A stretch of DNA of 64,000 nt from Odobenus rosmarus divergens (Eukaryota; Chordata; Mammalia; Carnivora; Odobenidae): the NCBI RefSeq assembly GCF_000321225.1, contig NW_004450398.1, positions 1,786,340 through 1,850,339 on the forward strand. Direction: 5' to 3'. A program made the position numbers and the translations under genes. Shown piece after piece: positions 35,255-47,600 of this stretch (the stretch's first letter is position 1; every line of letters starts with the position of its first letter). The notes under the pieces were generated by a model that saw only the letters and a program-made list of their open reading frames with translations, ran no database searches and was not told the DNA's origin.

Positions 35255-35282
35255 ATGTTTTCTTTTTTTTTTTTTTTTTACA
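35255..35282. repeat. Poly(T) tract
   Basis: A run of about 20 T, with no attached SINE body. Confidence 0.85.
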
Positions 35283-35980
35283 GGTGTCCAGACTCTTCCT
35301 GTCATTTCAAGGGGCTCCTTCCCAAATTGAGGTGGCAACCACTGTGAGAGCCGGTCTGACAAGTAAGAGGGCCAGGAGGGCTCTGGAAAGAACTTAGAAA
35401 TGCCTGTGGCCAGCGTGCCTGTCCACCGGCTCTTGCTTCATCGCGGCCAGGCAGTTCCTGATGAACTAGCTTTGGTGGAGGTGCCAAGGGGCTTTCTGGG
35501 CACGAGTCAAACACACATGGACTGCCAAGTATTTGCAAACACAGACGAGCCAGAGATCGTGGGACAAGGCCACAAAGAGGCCTCCCTGAGGTCTCCAGCA
35601 GATAAAATTCTTGGCTCTCCCCGAGTATGTGTCAAAAACAGCCCGTGAAATGTGTATCAAAGGCCATACGATTTTCACATCATCTGAGTCCACGTCTAGA
35701 ACTTTACGCTGTGGAAGGCACTGTGGACGGATTCCCAGAGCGAACGATACCGATGTTCAAAAGCACTGGTATGTGTATGTACCGGGGAGCTGGAAGGCCG
35801 ACACGCCCAGCGGTCGCGAAAGGCCAAAGGAATTCAAATACATCTAGGTGGTGAAATCCTCTGCTGGGGTTAAAAATGCTGGTGAGAGAGAAGATTAAGT
35901 GCGGAGGAAAACGCTCAAGGCAGTAAGCGAAAAAAGATTAGAAAAAGCATGTCCCACATGCTCCTGTTGTCGTAAAAAAA

Positions 35981-36135
35981 GGAAGGAAAGAAGGAAGGAA
36001 GGAAGGAAGGAAGGAAGGAAGGAAGGAAGGAAGGAAGGAAGGAAGGAAGGAAGGAAGGAAGGAAGGAAGGAAGGAAGGAAGGAAGGAAAGAAGGAAGGAA
36101 GGAAGGAAGGAAGGAAAAAAAGAAAGAAAAAAAAA
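35981..36135. repeat. (GGAA)n microsatellite
   Basis: About 135 bp of nearly pure GGAA/AAGG tetramers with a single GGAAAGAA interruption near each end, then an A-rich edge. It creates spurious Lys-Glu-Gly-Arg and Pro-Ser-Phe-Leu repeat frames on the two strands. Confidence 0.97.
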
Positions 36136-36619
36136 TCAGGCTCTGCCTCCCTCCTTGTGTGGAGCAGAGCAGAGTGCAGGGATCCAAGCTAAAGTCATGG
36201 GAGAACCAGGTGGTTTTATTGCATGAGTTTTCGGGCTTGTCTGAATTTTTTCAATATTCCTACGATGATTATTATTTTGTACCGGGGGCATGAGCTGGGG
36301 CACGAGCTGGACAGGCTCAAGCTCCCGGGTCCCTAACACACCCCTAGGATCCGTTCTGGCCTCCAGAGCCCTCACCCCTGGGCCCAGTAAGAGCCTCCCC
36401 AAAGCTGGGGCCCGGCGGGTGCTCCTGAAGCAGGCAGGCCCGCACCGACGGTGAGCCCCATCCCCTGCTTTCTAGGAGCGTGGATTTCACAGGGGCAGCC
36501 CGGGGTCTTCCTGCTGCCCTCTGGCCCTGTTCTGCCAGTTATTCTGGGAAGATGAACTCATGAGTAACTCTCTGGCATGTGTCAAGCACAGAAATACCAC
36601 AAAAAGGTCAGCCTTCTAT

Positions 36620-36775
36620 TTTAGGCCCCCTGATAGAGGGAGCACTGGGCTGGGAGTCAGAACCCCAAGTCTGGGTCCAAGCTCTGCCCACATGGCTTTG
36701 TGACCTTGGACAAGCCTCTTCTCCTCTACAGGCCTCTACGTCTAGATGTGGAAAAACAAGACAGTTAGTGAGGAT
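36620..36775 (+). repeat. MIR
   Basis: CACTGGGCTGGGAGTCAGAA, GGCTTTGTGACCTTGGACAAG and CTACGTCTAGATGTGGAAAAAC follow the MIR order. Confidence 0.65.
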
Positions 36776-39700
36776 CTCTTGGCTTCCATGGCCAATAGTT
36801 TTCTTTTTGCCTACAAATCTGAATTTGATTTGAATCCTCTGACCTTTTTGGGAGGGAGCCAGAGGAGAAATGAACCTTGAGTACACTTTGTACACAGCCC
36901 TTCTCTCGGACAGAATGCCCACTAAAGCTTTCCCCACGAGCACCAGGTTGCTGTGTGAGTCAGGGTCCAGAGCTGGTCGGCAGGAGCCCAGGGGCTCACA
37001 GATGCGTTTTGCTTCGCTCACACCACGTTTGTGGGCCATTTGTTTTCAGAACCCCGTTTACACACTGGGAGATTTTATATCCAAATCTGGACTTCTGGCT
37101 TCTTAAAACACAGAAGGATCTGGCATCACTGGGCCCCCCTCCCACGCAGCAGCAACTAGAGAGAGGGAGGGAGCTGATTCTCTCCCCTCCCCACCCTGAC
37201 TTGCCTTCTGCTCCCAGGTGTTCGGTTATTAATCTCTATGCTTAGATTCTTGGTCAGATCCCCAGACTCAGGGAAGTTCCCAACCCCAGAGACCTTTTGT
37301 GTCATCTCCCTCCTCAAACCCTACTCCCTAGAATCACTGGCGGGGCATTTCGAGATGGGGCTGCCTGCGTCCAGCAGCCCAGGTGGGTCCTCACACCAAG
37401 TGGCAGGAACTGCTTGCTCTCTGCCTCAGCTGGGCTGTTCCCTGGGTTTGGAATTCTCTTCTGCCTCTTTTCTGCCTCCATAACTCCCTTCCCCATTCTC
37501 GAAGGCTCATGCAGCTCAGGGCCAGCTTGGGCAAGAGTTTCTGCAACCAGGGGTGACCTCTTCTTGCCTCTGTGCTCCAGGAGCCTGCCTGTCAGCTGTA
37601 GGGGAGTTGGCCTTCCCATGTAGGGCACAGGAAACTTCACTGCACAGATGCTTTGGCGGTCTGTACAACAACTCTCCTCACTTTTAACAGCTAACACCTG
37701 GGATCCTCTGGGGTTGAGAGGGTTCTGGACCGTGTTTCTGAAACTACGAGCTGTCTCCCAATAGCCATTTTCCCCTTTGTCTAGTGACAGGCTCTGGCAG
37801 CTAGGCATGGCCATGTGGCTAATTTGTAGACAAGGACACAGAAATCAAAGTGGCATGTTGGATTTCTGGGAAGGCGTCTTAAAGGGAAAGAGGTACGCCT
37901 TCCTTCATTTTGCTTCCTGAAACATGGATGTGATGGCTGGAACTCCAGCAGCTATCTTGGACCACATGAGTCAGGTATTAGGGATGGCAGAGCATGGAGC
38001 AGGTAGAGGCTTGGGTCCCTGATGCTTTATGGAGCACCTGACGACCTTCATTCAGGCTTCCTCTACTTGAGAGGGAAAGGAACATCTCTTTGGGGTTTTC
38101 CTTTACTGTGTAGTTGAACCTAACCTTAACTGACAGTCGCAAAAATGCTCTGTTAAAGCAGGAATGTGAGCTGAGCTTTGTGCGGACAGGGACTGGCAGG
38201 TCTCCAGAGCCAGTGTAGGGAAAGCTGCCCTGCACTTTCTGGGGGAATTCTGGGAGGGGTGGAGTGCAGAGAAAGAAGAAAAGGGGTAACGGGGGAGAGG
38301 CGGCCTTCCTCACCCCCCACCCCCAAATCTTCAGGAAATACTCCTTCAACTCTTTCCTTCTGTGGTGCAAGTGGACTTTTTAGGGGGAAACCAGGGAAGG
38401 GGCTGAGTTTCCGTCTGGGTTCCCACCAGGCCACCCAGAGATGATGTACGAGGGCCAAGACCTGAAAACGGTGGGGACCACGAGAGACCAGAGGGTGGGA
38501 AGGCTTGCCCGTGTGTGGGAGAACTGGGGGGTTTGACCCAAAGGTTTCCTAAATCTCAGAGCAGCAGGGAGGCCCCAGCTGACCTCTGTGCTCTGCCCAG
38601 AGCTTGTGCTGTGTGGAACGCTGTAATTCCTCTGAGGACGTTGGTTCCAGGAAGGATGTGACGTGGCTTAGATTTTAAATCGCAAACCCAAGTGCCACAG
38701 GTACTGAGTACTGACAGCCACCAAAACACAAACGAAATGACCAGAGTCCAACAATGAAATGCGGGTGGAAACTGAAAAATCACAGCAGAACAGCCCCTGG
38801 CGATGGGAAACTGACATCACCGTTTGGCTCTGTGCTTCCTGGGAGCCAAGACCTCAAGGAAAACGGTCCTGGGTGACCTCACTCTCATGACACACTGTCC
38901 CTACACCCTCCTGGAAGACGCAGCTGCCTCCCTGGAGAGCCGCTGCCTGAGAGCAAGGCCCTTAGTGTGGCCACCATTTCCTGTTCTGTAAGACAAGCTG
39001 GATATCCCAATTTTATGTAAAACCTCCTGATTTTTTAAATTGTTGACAACTTCATTCACATTCCACTTTCTGAACAAGAAGCAGGCCACCCCAGGCAGGC
39101 CAAACCCAGCGCGTCTCCTGTCTGCATGGGCCATGAGCGCACGGCCTCTGCTCTGGGCGGAGACCGGGGTATCTCGTCCAGGCCTCATGGCTGAGCACCG
39201 GATGTGCGGCTTCAAGTCTGTGACTCTGAGCTGCTTCGGTCTCCTGTGGCTGTGCTTCAGGGAAGTCCAGTTTTTAAGAGCCCTTTTTTAGGCAAAAGCT
39301 CTAAGATGTCGAGGCGAGAGCTGCCTGTCTTAGCAAAAACCAACACTCATTCGTGCTTCCTCCACACTGAAAAGCATAAGACAAAGCCCGCCGAGGGCTG
39401 CTGATGCAGGAGAAGCCACCCAGGCATTTCCGACGCTCTCCAGCATGAGTGCGGCCCGTGGGGCGAGGGTGCCCTGCCTGAGCTTGCCTTGTGTTGGCAA
39501 ATTCACAGTGCCCACTGCAGCGCAGGTTTTCACGATGCAGTGTTCGGGCTTTCTCACCACCCCTCGCACTGCTGGGAAACAGTCAGAAAATCAATATGCC
39601 TCGTGACCTCAGGCACGGAACCGAAGACAGCAAGTGCAGCCGCGGCCTAATTTCTCCCCTCAATGGCTCCTTCCCCAGCTCTTCCCTTTCCCCTCCCAGG

Positions 39701-40270
39701 GCAGTCGGCCAGGTCCCAGGGTGGGAGGAGGGTCAGTGGGACTGAGTCTGGAGCCTCAGCCTGCAGGGGGGGGCGGGGGAGTTGGGACCGACTGCAGCCT
39801 ATGGGGTCTATGGGCCATACGGAGCTTTCTCAACCACACTCTGGACTCAAGGGGCTGGCTCTGAAGACTGCCCACCCCGCCCAACCAGCAAGATGACACC
39901 AATGCCCAAGGGTGGTGGGGGCCAGGGGCCATGGAGCTGGCGGCCACACCAGAAAAGCCAAATTACCCACCAACTCTTCAAAGAGCATGTGCATGGGGGA
40001 CTGAAGAGGCAGGCTTCAGATTCAAACTCCACAACAGCGCACCCACAATGGGCCAGGCCAGGCCTGGGTGCTCACCCAGGACTCCGCTGAGGAATTCACA
40101 CAAAAATCAAAGAATCTACCAACACAGGTGCAGTGTTCAGAGCCCTGCAGGCCAGCAGGATCCCGGGGGCGGGGGGGGGGGCGGTCTCCCACAGTCCCTT
40201 TCCCTACTGCTAGGGTTCTGAGGTTCGGGTGAAGGTGGAATCTGCACAGAGACCCTTCCAGTTTCCCTTT

Positions 40271-40490
40271 CTTTCTTTCTTTCTTTTTTTTTTTTTTTAA
40301 AGATTTTATTTATTTATTTGACAGAGAAATAGAGAGAGAGCACAAGTAGGCACCGTGGCAGGCACAGGGAGAGGGAGAAGCAGGCTCTCCACTGAGCAGG
40401 GAGCCAGACATGGGGCTCGATCCCAGGACCCCAGGATCATGACCTGAGCTGAAGGCAGCTGCTTAACCGACTGAGCCACCCAGGCGTCCC
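40271..40490 (-). mobile_element. SINEC (CAN-SINE)
   Basis: Reverse orientation: poly(T) and AAAGATTTTATTTATTT first, tRNA-like head (GGGACGCCTGGGTGGCTCAG on the minus strand) last. Flanked by CCAGTTTCC(C/T)TTT at 40258 and 40491. A TTTC microsatellite extends the tail. Confidence 0.94.
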
Positions 40491-42675
40491 CCAGTTTCCT
40501 TTTCTGGTGAGCCACACATGAGGAACTGTTTCAGGGGGTGTGCACAAAACTCTGGGCTTTAGCGGCCATCTATGGGCTTCCCCCCAAGTGGCTGTTGGAA
40601 GCCATTTGATTTTCTTCATGTGCACTTCCTGTCCGGTCCGGCAGGGTGGGGGGCAAATCAGGTACTTGTGAAAGGGGGCGTTTCTAATGCCTCCCTTGGC
40701 CACACCTGGGCAACCTCCCCACAGGCGACCACTAGATCACTGGCTGCACCTCAAAATGCTTAAAGGCTTTTATTTCTGGTTGCTTTTAAAGGGATAACAT
40801 GTCCAACATACAAAAATAGCTAGGAACTTGCAGAATCTCTTAGCCTATAGCTCTTTATCCATGGACAAATCCTCTTGGATTTTAAGGACTATACTTGAAA
40901 ATCTGCAGAAGAGAAAAAATGGTGTTTCAGTATCTTGCTTTCTTTTTGGGCTGTCTCTGTCCCAGCTTTGCCCCTCCAAGTGTTCCTGCTCCTAGGTGAG
41001 GCCTGCCTGAGTGGGCTGCCACCCGGGGGGAGCGCCAAGGCCTCCATGTCCCTGTGGCTGCAGGGGTGCAGCCGAGCGGGGTGGCGTGCACAGTAGCACC
41101 CTGCTGTCCTGGCGCCCTTCTGCCGCCCTGAACACGGGTACCTCTCCAGGCCGCAGAGGCTCAGCGGCGTGTGGGGGTCACCTAGTCCTCAGGGGCTAGG
41201 TCTCTGAGGATCGCTTCTGGTGGCATCACCTCGCTCTGCCAGGACTTGGGCGTCATTCCGGAGGCCCGGGCCCCTGCTTGCCCAGCCCCTGCCCTGCCCA
41301 GCCCCTGCCCTTTCCGCTGGTATTACCGTCTGTACATTAGTAAGCACAGAGCTCCACAACAGTCTCTCAGCAAAGGCACTAGAAAGCTCAGCAGTGGCCA
41401 TCTCGGCTGCTGCCTCTCTACTGAGGCAGGAAACAAAGCTGAAAGAGCAGCGAGAGGGAGGTGGGTTATATAGCTGTCAGGGCAGAGGGTCACTGACCCC
41501 TGACTCCTGTCATCCCAGCACCCAAGGGGGCAGAATCTGGGACCCCTGGCCCCGGGCTGGGGGGGGGGTTGGCTTGGCTACAGCCCTGCTTGCAAAAGGA
41601 CACCCCCTAGAGGCTCTCCCCAGCCTTTGGATTGCCTGGTCCTTTCTGGAGATTTTCTCATCTCACCAGCCCAGCTCTGTGGCCGCCTTGTGTGTTCTCC
41701 AAAGTGGCAGTGTGCAAAGGGGCCAGGGAAATCAGTTCTGATCTTCTGCAGAAGGCATGTGCCCTAAGTGCACACTGAATACGCTCCCAAAGCAGAGCCA
41801 CGCACCCGTGGTCTAGGTTGGGTTTGCTTGTGTTTGCCTGGACTTGGGTTCTACGGAGTGGGGTGCTTAACTTCTACAGCTGGGCCACATCACTGAAGCC
41901 TCTCCTACTGTGTGTTTTAACAGACTGGGGTCAGGCCAGACCAACAGATGATGACGTTCTATGACACATCATCTACAAAAAGAATTGGAGATACTATCTG
42001 GAACTACGTGAGTTAGATAGAATCAGGGAGTGTGTGCAGAGCTGCACAAAGATCACGGTGGATGCTGGCCCAGAACAAGTTTCATTAAAAGCCCCAGCTG
42101 AGGTCCTCGAGGAGAGAGGACTTTGTCACTTTCTTTCATGGCAGCCCTGTGGTACACAGGCAATCAGGCAGTTGTAAGCATGGCTGTGTCATCTATAAGG
42201 GAGGAGGCCTGAGAAGGGCACATGCGTGGCTCTGGGCCTCTAGTTCCCACTCTGGGCATGGGGGACAGGGGTGAAGAAAGTGCCGGGGGTCTGGCCACCC
42301 CACGTGGGCACGTGACCGCCAGGGAACCATTCATGCTGCAAGCTGGTGTGCACTTGCGTGTCAAGGGGGTGACCATGGCACCCCTCGCAGGGCAGTGAGG
42401 CCCGAGAGAGGTGGTATGGTTGAAGTGTTCAGTTAGCACTATTTTAATTTTTTAACTGGCATGTGTGGTCCCTGGAACTTGGGTCTATTGAGGCAAGAAC
42501 TGGGGATTTTCGTTTTTTATGTATCTTTACACATGGGGGCATGTGGCAGAAGAAATGGCTCAGTACCATGCAAAGCAAGATTCTCTCTCATGTGATCACT
42601 TATGACTGAAGGTCTTAGGAGTTAACAGAGACAAATATCTAAGTTTAAGGGATTTATATGCAAACAGTATATGAG

Positions 42676-42786
42676 GGGCGCCTGGGTAGCTCAGTCAGAT
42701 AAGCATCCAACCCTTGATCTCAGCAGTTGTGAGTTCAAGCTCTGCCTTGGGCTCCACCCTGGGAGTGGAGCATACTACAAAACAAA
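42676..42786 (+). mobile_element. Short SINEC variant
   Basis: GGGCGCCTGGGTAGCTCAGTCAG head followed by GTGAGTTCAAGC (B-box-like) and GGGCTCCACCCTGGGAGTGGAG, ending in an A/C-rich tail. Flanked by ACAGTATATGAG (42664-42675) and ACAGTACATGAG (42787-42798), 11 of 12 identical. It lacks the long pyrimidine-rich part of the other copies. Confidence 0.9.
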
Positions 42787-43690
42787 ACAGTACATGAGAA
42801 GGCAGTGCTCTTGTTACCTGTTACGCTTGGCTCAAGAATGTATTAGTTTCTTGGCTAGGGGGTTGAATGTGCTGGGTGGAACCGAATGAGAGTCCTTCTT
42901 AAAGACGGGCACTGGGATAGACTCATGGAGGAAGGGAGGCTGTACATCCAAACAAGTGGCTCTCCCTAGGTCTCCCTTCCTCTGTCCCCACCGCTTCCTG
43001 TGTGTGTCTGTGTGCACCTCCGCATGTCTGTGCATGTGTGCGCATGTCTGTGCATGTGTGTGCACACACAACGAGTGCTCCCCTCTCCAAGTCAGATTCG
43101 TCTTTTCGTTTCCAGAAGGCAAGTGCTTCAACAAAGTGCTTGGAAATGATCTCGGCACTGAAGGAGGTGTGTGTCTTCTTGATGGAAACCAGCACCCCCC
43201 TCCCAACAAGGGGGCTTGCGAGGCCTCCGAGGGGCTTCTCAGATGGGTCCCGGTGCCCTCCGTGTTCCCTTTGTGCTTCTTGCAAATGCTAAGCTAATGT
43301 GTTCGATGCTGAAATCACCTGGCTGCTCTGCGTTTGTAGTTTTCACTTATTATGTTTTTTTAGTATTATTAATATTTCATCCTAAAAGTATTGATTTCCT
43401 TTAACTAAGAGACTTTAAAGTTTGCTGCATCCTTAAGCATGATTTTATTATGTCTTGGGGCCAAATGTTTTTTCCTACCCCCCCAAAGGAATGCTCTTCC
43501 TTTTATATAATGTGTGTCAAGAAGAAAAAAGGAATTGATTCACAGAATTCTGCCTTATAGGCAACTTTTAAGGAATGTATCTAGTAGGAAGACTGAATAG
43601 ACCTCTCCTAAACGTGACCACGGGATCTCACTGTTAAGCCTTTTCCTCTCTTTAGGGTAAGAGACAAAGCACAAAATTTATATTAAAATA

Positions 43691-43728
43691 TGAGACAGCT
43701 CAAAAAAAAAAAAAAATTGAGACAGCTC
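43691..43728 (+). mobile_element. Possible tail-only retroinsertion (poly(A) with duplication)
   Basis: An 11-bp direct repeat TGAGACAGCTC (43691-43701 and 43718-43728) flanks only 15 A and one T. This is the layout expected of an L1-machinery insertion consisting of poly(A) alone; slippage or local duplication is the alternative. Confidence 0.5.
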
Positions 43729-45879
43729 TAAGAGAAGCCAATATGGGACAATCAAGACAACTCCAGACATGACCTCGAAGCTTAAAAACTCCTTGCAAGC
43801 GCCCCGGGATTCATCAAAGCCTCGGTTTTCACACTGTCTTCCCTCTTCCTTTCAGAAAGCCAACAGAAAGCAAGAAGACATACTGCCGGGTTGGGGTTGC
43901 CTTGAAGAGGCTCCGCTTCCCTCCCTATCCGAAGCACCGGGGTCAGAGGCCGGTCGCAGAGACAGGCCAAGGGCGCCTGGTTTTGCAGAACCTGTCCAGG
44001 AAAAGTAACTGGCAAACCAAATGAAGCGCTCTGAAATGTTTAAATATTGAACATCCTTTTTCTCCTTCCTCCACATTTATTATTAACTTGGACCCACATC
44101 ACTGTGTACGTTGACTTCATTTCTTCCCAAGAATCCATGACCCAATGGACAATGCTTGGGGCCGGCGGGTTGGGGCGGGGCTGAGATTTGGGGTTTTTTT
44201 CTTTCATACCCTCGCTGGAAATCCTTTACGGTCAGCTTGTTTTTAGAGCCGTGAATTCCTGGAAACGTCTCAGCCTTTCAATGACCCCTGGTGCCCGAAT
44301 GTAGATGATTAGTGCCCCAAACATTGACAGACTGGACTTTTTTCCCCCTTCCCAACAAGGGAGCAGTGCGGTGCGAGGCAGCACGAAAAGATGCCGTGGC
44401 CACTGAGCCAGGGAGGTTGTGCAGTCATTCAGACAGGCGCTCTATTGTTTGGGACCGTGGTTCCCTCAGCTTTGCCCAGGTAGAAACAATGCCCGTAGTG
44501 CCAATGTCAGAAAAAAACAGAAAAACAAACAAACCAAAAAAAGAGCAAGAAATCTGTCTACAGCTACCAGGTGTCCTCTGCTCAGTTATGAGACACGGGG
44601 AGGAGGCTGGTGGTGACCCTGCTCTGACACATGAGGCACATCAGATGTCAGCAGCCTGGGCCAGCAGCCAGCAAACTCAGAGCCGGGCCCGGCGTCACTC
44701 CTTGTGAAGAGGAACCTTCAGGTTTGGAAACATAAACCTAAAATCTTTCCAGAAAATAAGGCAGCACCGTTTCTTGGGAACAAGTAAGGGGGGCCAGGGT
44801 GGAACATCCATCATGCCCAGGCAGAAAGTGGCCGCCCTCCTGTCCAAAGGATGTGCCTTTGGATCCACCAGCTGCCTAAGCTGGTGGTAAGCATTCGTTT
44901 TTTTCCTGGGCTTTTATCTGTTCAAGGGAAATTGTCCCAAATGACCGGCCTCCAGCTTCCACTTTCTTTTAAAAGACAGTACTACATTGGAGATCGATGT
45001 TTTCCCCTGAAATGCTGGCTAAATTTATCCTTCCCTGCATCCTGCTCTCTGGTATCTGCACTAAGCTGGCGAGCAGTGTGGGCCCGGCCTTGCTGAGGGA
45101 AGCGTCTGTCTTGCAACATTCGCTCCTCGCTGGGAGGGTGCAAGCACTGGGCCCCAGCCGGTCCTTTTATTCACCAAGAGCACCAAATCCCCAGTTCTCT
45201 TCCAGATTCCTCTGCCGCCTCATTCTCTTAAGTCTCCATGAGTGAGGCCCTGGCTGCCCGAGCTCTTTACCAGGCCCCAGCTCTCGTTATCTGCCCTGAA
45301 ACAAGCCATCAGGTTGGCTGGCTTTGAACGGCTCTTGAGAACCCTCTCCCTGGCCAGCCCCGGCTCACCGCCCCCGCCCCCCAAAGTGGCTGAGTGCTCA
45401 TTATTTGATTGCCTTTCCAAGTAGTGGGATGATGTAGCTGCTGTGGGCTTCACGGACTGAACTAAACCAGAGAACTTATTTCTGTCTCCTGCTCTGGCTT
45501 GGCAAGCTGCCCTGTGAGTGAAATTTCACTGATTGATTTAATGCCCGATGCCCAGAAAGCCCAGGATTTCTGAAATCTTTATTCGTATATGCGGTTGCAA
45601 GAGAACAGGCCCTAAACAGACACTTTGAGCCACGGCTTCTATTCTGCTGTTAACCTGTGGACTCTCTTTTTGGCAGGAATGAGAGATAAAATAAAAATGA
45701 GGCCGGAGAGAAAGAAAGCACGTGCCCCTGCTGCCGGGCCCGTGGGGAGGAATTCTGCCTTGAAGCACAAAGCAGGCTGGCATTTCTGGAAGGCCCCACT
45801 GGATCAAAGTGTGGGGTACAGGTGTGGTCAGCTGGATATCCCCCACCCCGCTCTGCTTCCTGGGAAGCAACCTGGCAAG

Positions 45880-46073
45880 GTGCTATCAAGTGCCTTAGAT
45901 ATGGGCATTCTTGCTGATCCTAAGGAATGATTTCCAAAGGAATAACTGGACCCACGGAGAAAGATTTCTTTGTAAGGATGCTCATCATAGGCGAGGCATA
46001 TAGTGTAGCGGGAGCAACCGTAAGTCGTCAGTAGAAGTGGTCTGGCAAAGTAAATTTCGGTGAAACTTCAGAC
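45880..46073 (+). mobile_element. Old L1 fragment, left part (split by LTR)
   Basis: Sequence such as AAGGATGCTCATCATAGGCG resembles the 3' part of ancient L1M elements ('...gatgttcattatagc...'). It stops at the CAGAC target site of the MLT1-like LTR and resumes after it. Confidence 0.5.
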
Positions 46074-46710
46074 TGTTAAGAGTTGAATTGTGTCTCCTCC
46101 AAGTTCTTTTTTTTTCTTTGAATTTTTTTTAAATTTTTTTATTGTTACGTTAATCACCATACATTACATCATTAGTTTTGGATGCAGTGTTCCATGATTC
46201 ATTGTTTGTGCATAACACCCAGTGCTCCACGTAGAACGTGCCCTCTTTAATACCCATCACCAGGCTAACCCATCCCCCCGCCCCCTTCTCCCCCAAATTC
46301 TAATGCTGAAGTAACCCACTAGTACCTCAGGACATAACTTTATTTGGAAACAAGGTCATTCTGCAGATGGAACTGGTTGAGATGAGGTCATCAGGGGTGG
46401 GGGCCCTAATCCAGTGTCAGTGGTGTCCTTATCTAAAGGGGAAATGTGGATGCCAAGGCATGCGGCGTTGGGGGGGGTTCCCAAGTGACGATGAAGGCAT
46501 GGATCGGGGTGACGCTTGGACAAGCCCAGGAACCACAAGACTGTCGGCAAACCACCAGACACTGGGAGAGCGGAATGGCTCCTCCCAACCTCCTTCAGAA
46601 AGAGCCAACCCTGACTACACCAGCTTCCAGAACTGCGAGATAGTACATTCCTGTTGTGCAGGCCACTATGTCCCCAGCACTTTGTGACGGCAGCCGTGAA
46701 AGCCAATACT
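46074..46710 (+). mobile_element. MLT1-like MaLR solo LTR, interrupted by L1
   Basis: Begins TGTTAAGAGTTGAATTGTGTC and continues after the insertion with TTTATTTGGAAACAAGGTC, AGATGAGGTCATC and the terminal GACGGCAGCC block, all MaLR LTR hallmarks. Flanked by a 5-bp duplication CAGAC at 46069-46073 and 46711-46715. Without the insertion it is about 450 bp. No internal retroviral genes accompany it. Confidence 0.8.
46108..46292 (-). mobile_element. Truncated L1 3' end inserted in the LTR
   Basis: Poly(T)/A-rich edge, then TAATCACCATACATTACATC and CATGATTCATTGTTTGTGCA, a 3' end common in carnivoran L1s. Flanked by CCAAGTTCT (46099-46107) and CCAAATTCT (46293-46301), a 9-bp duplication with one mismatch. 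Confidence 0.75.
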
Positions 46711-47085
46711 CAGACCATGGACTGCTATGCAGCTACTGGTAATGACGTGTAGGAAGAGGTATTTGGCCGCACAGGGATGGGCTTCTGACGACAGCAATGT
46801 CGTTCAAAGCGAAACCTCACAGCCCAGCAGCTCTGAGCTTGGGCTGCACCTTGTGCGCAGAGAGGTGCATCATCCAAGGACGTCCACTGCAGTGCTGTCT
46901 GGACAGTGAACACCTGGAACGACCAAATGCCCAGCCCAAGACACCAGGCACCCACACTATGGAATACCACACAGCCATGAAAAGGAATAAGCGAAATCTG
47001 TACCCGTTAACACAGAAAGATTTTTATTCACAGTGGCGTCTGAAAATCAAGCTGCAGAAAGATATTCAGAATTAGAATTCTGTGT
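46711..47085 (+). mobile_element. Old L1 fragment, right part
   Basis: Resumes as GACTGCTATGCAGCTACTGG after the LTR, and includes ATGGAATACCACACAGCCATGAAAAGG, typical of the 3' end of ancient L1M elements. The two similar 'ATG-CAG-C' segments (46723 and 46960) suggest more than one L1 fragment. Confidence 0.5.
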
Positions 47086-47582
47086 AGGTTAAAAAGGGGG
47101 AGGGTAGCCAAAACCATAAGACAATTACAGATCCTAAACCCTTGAGGCTAAACGTGTCTTAGAATTTAGAGTCTTTAAGGCTGAAAAGGCCATGTGGCAC
47201 ACACGTATATTAAGGCACACCCTCAGCTGGTCTCTGGCTGCTAAAACTCAAAATATTGCATTTCTGCGGGGAAAAAAAAACCACCCACATATATTCACAA
47301 TAAATGGCATCTGCAACTCTTATAAATAGCCTACAAATAGCTCAAGGCAGGTTCTGCCACCACGTGAGTGATGAAAAATCTTTTAATTTTCAGTGCTGTT
47401 TGGATTTCAGAATTGCAGAGAAGGGGCTGTGGCCCCTTCCTGTCTGTTGGTTATGGGCACACGGATAGAATGCAATGGCACGCAGAAGGATCTGGAAGGA
47501 GAGAAGCCAAACCGTGCGATGTCTGGGGAGGGGTGAGAATAGGGAAGAGTACTCAAAGGGGACTTAAGTCCCATTTGTGATG

Positions 47583-47600
47583 CTTTTTTTTTTTTTTTAA
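47583..47600. repeat. Poly(T) tract
   Basis: About 16 T followed by AATTTTTACTC; no element body identified. Confidence 0.8.

Noticed and set aside
35899..36192. Lys-Glu-Gly-Arg and Pro-Ser-Phe-Leu repeat proteins
   Set aside because: They are translations of the (GGAA)n microsatellite on the two strands.
46074..46710. Endogenous retrovirus
   Set aside because: Only a solo MaLR-type LTR is present; no gag, pol or env remnants were seen around it or around the LTR at 16.2 kb.
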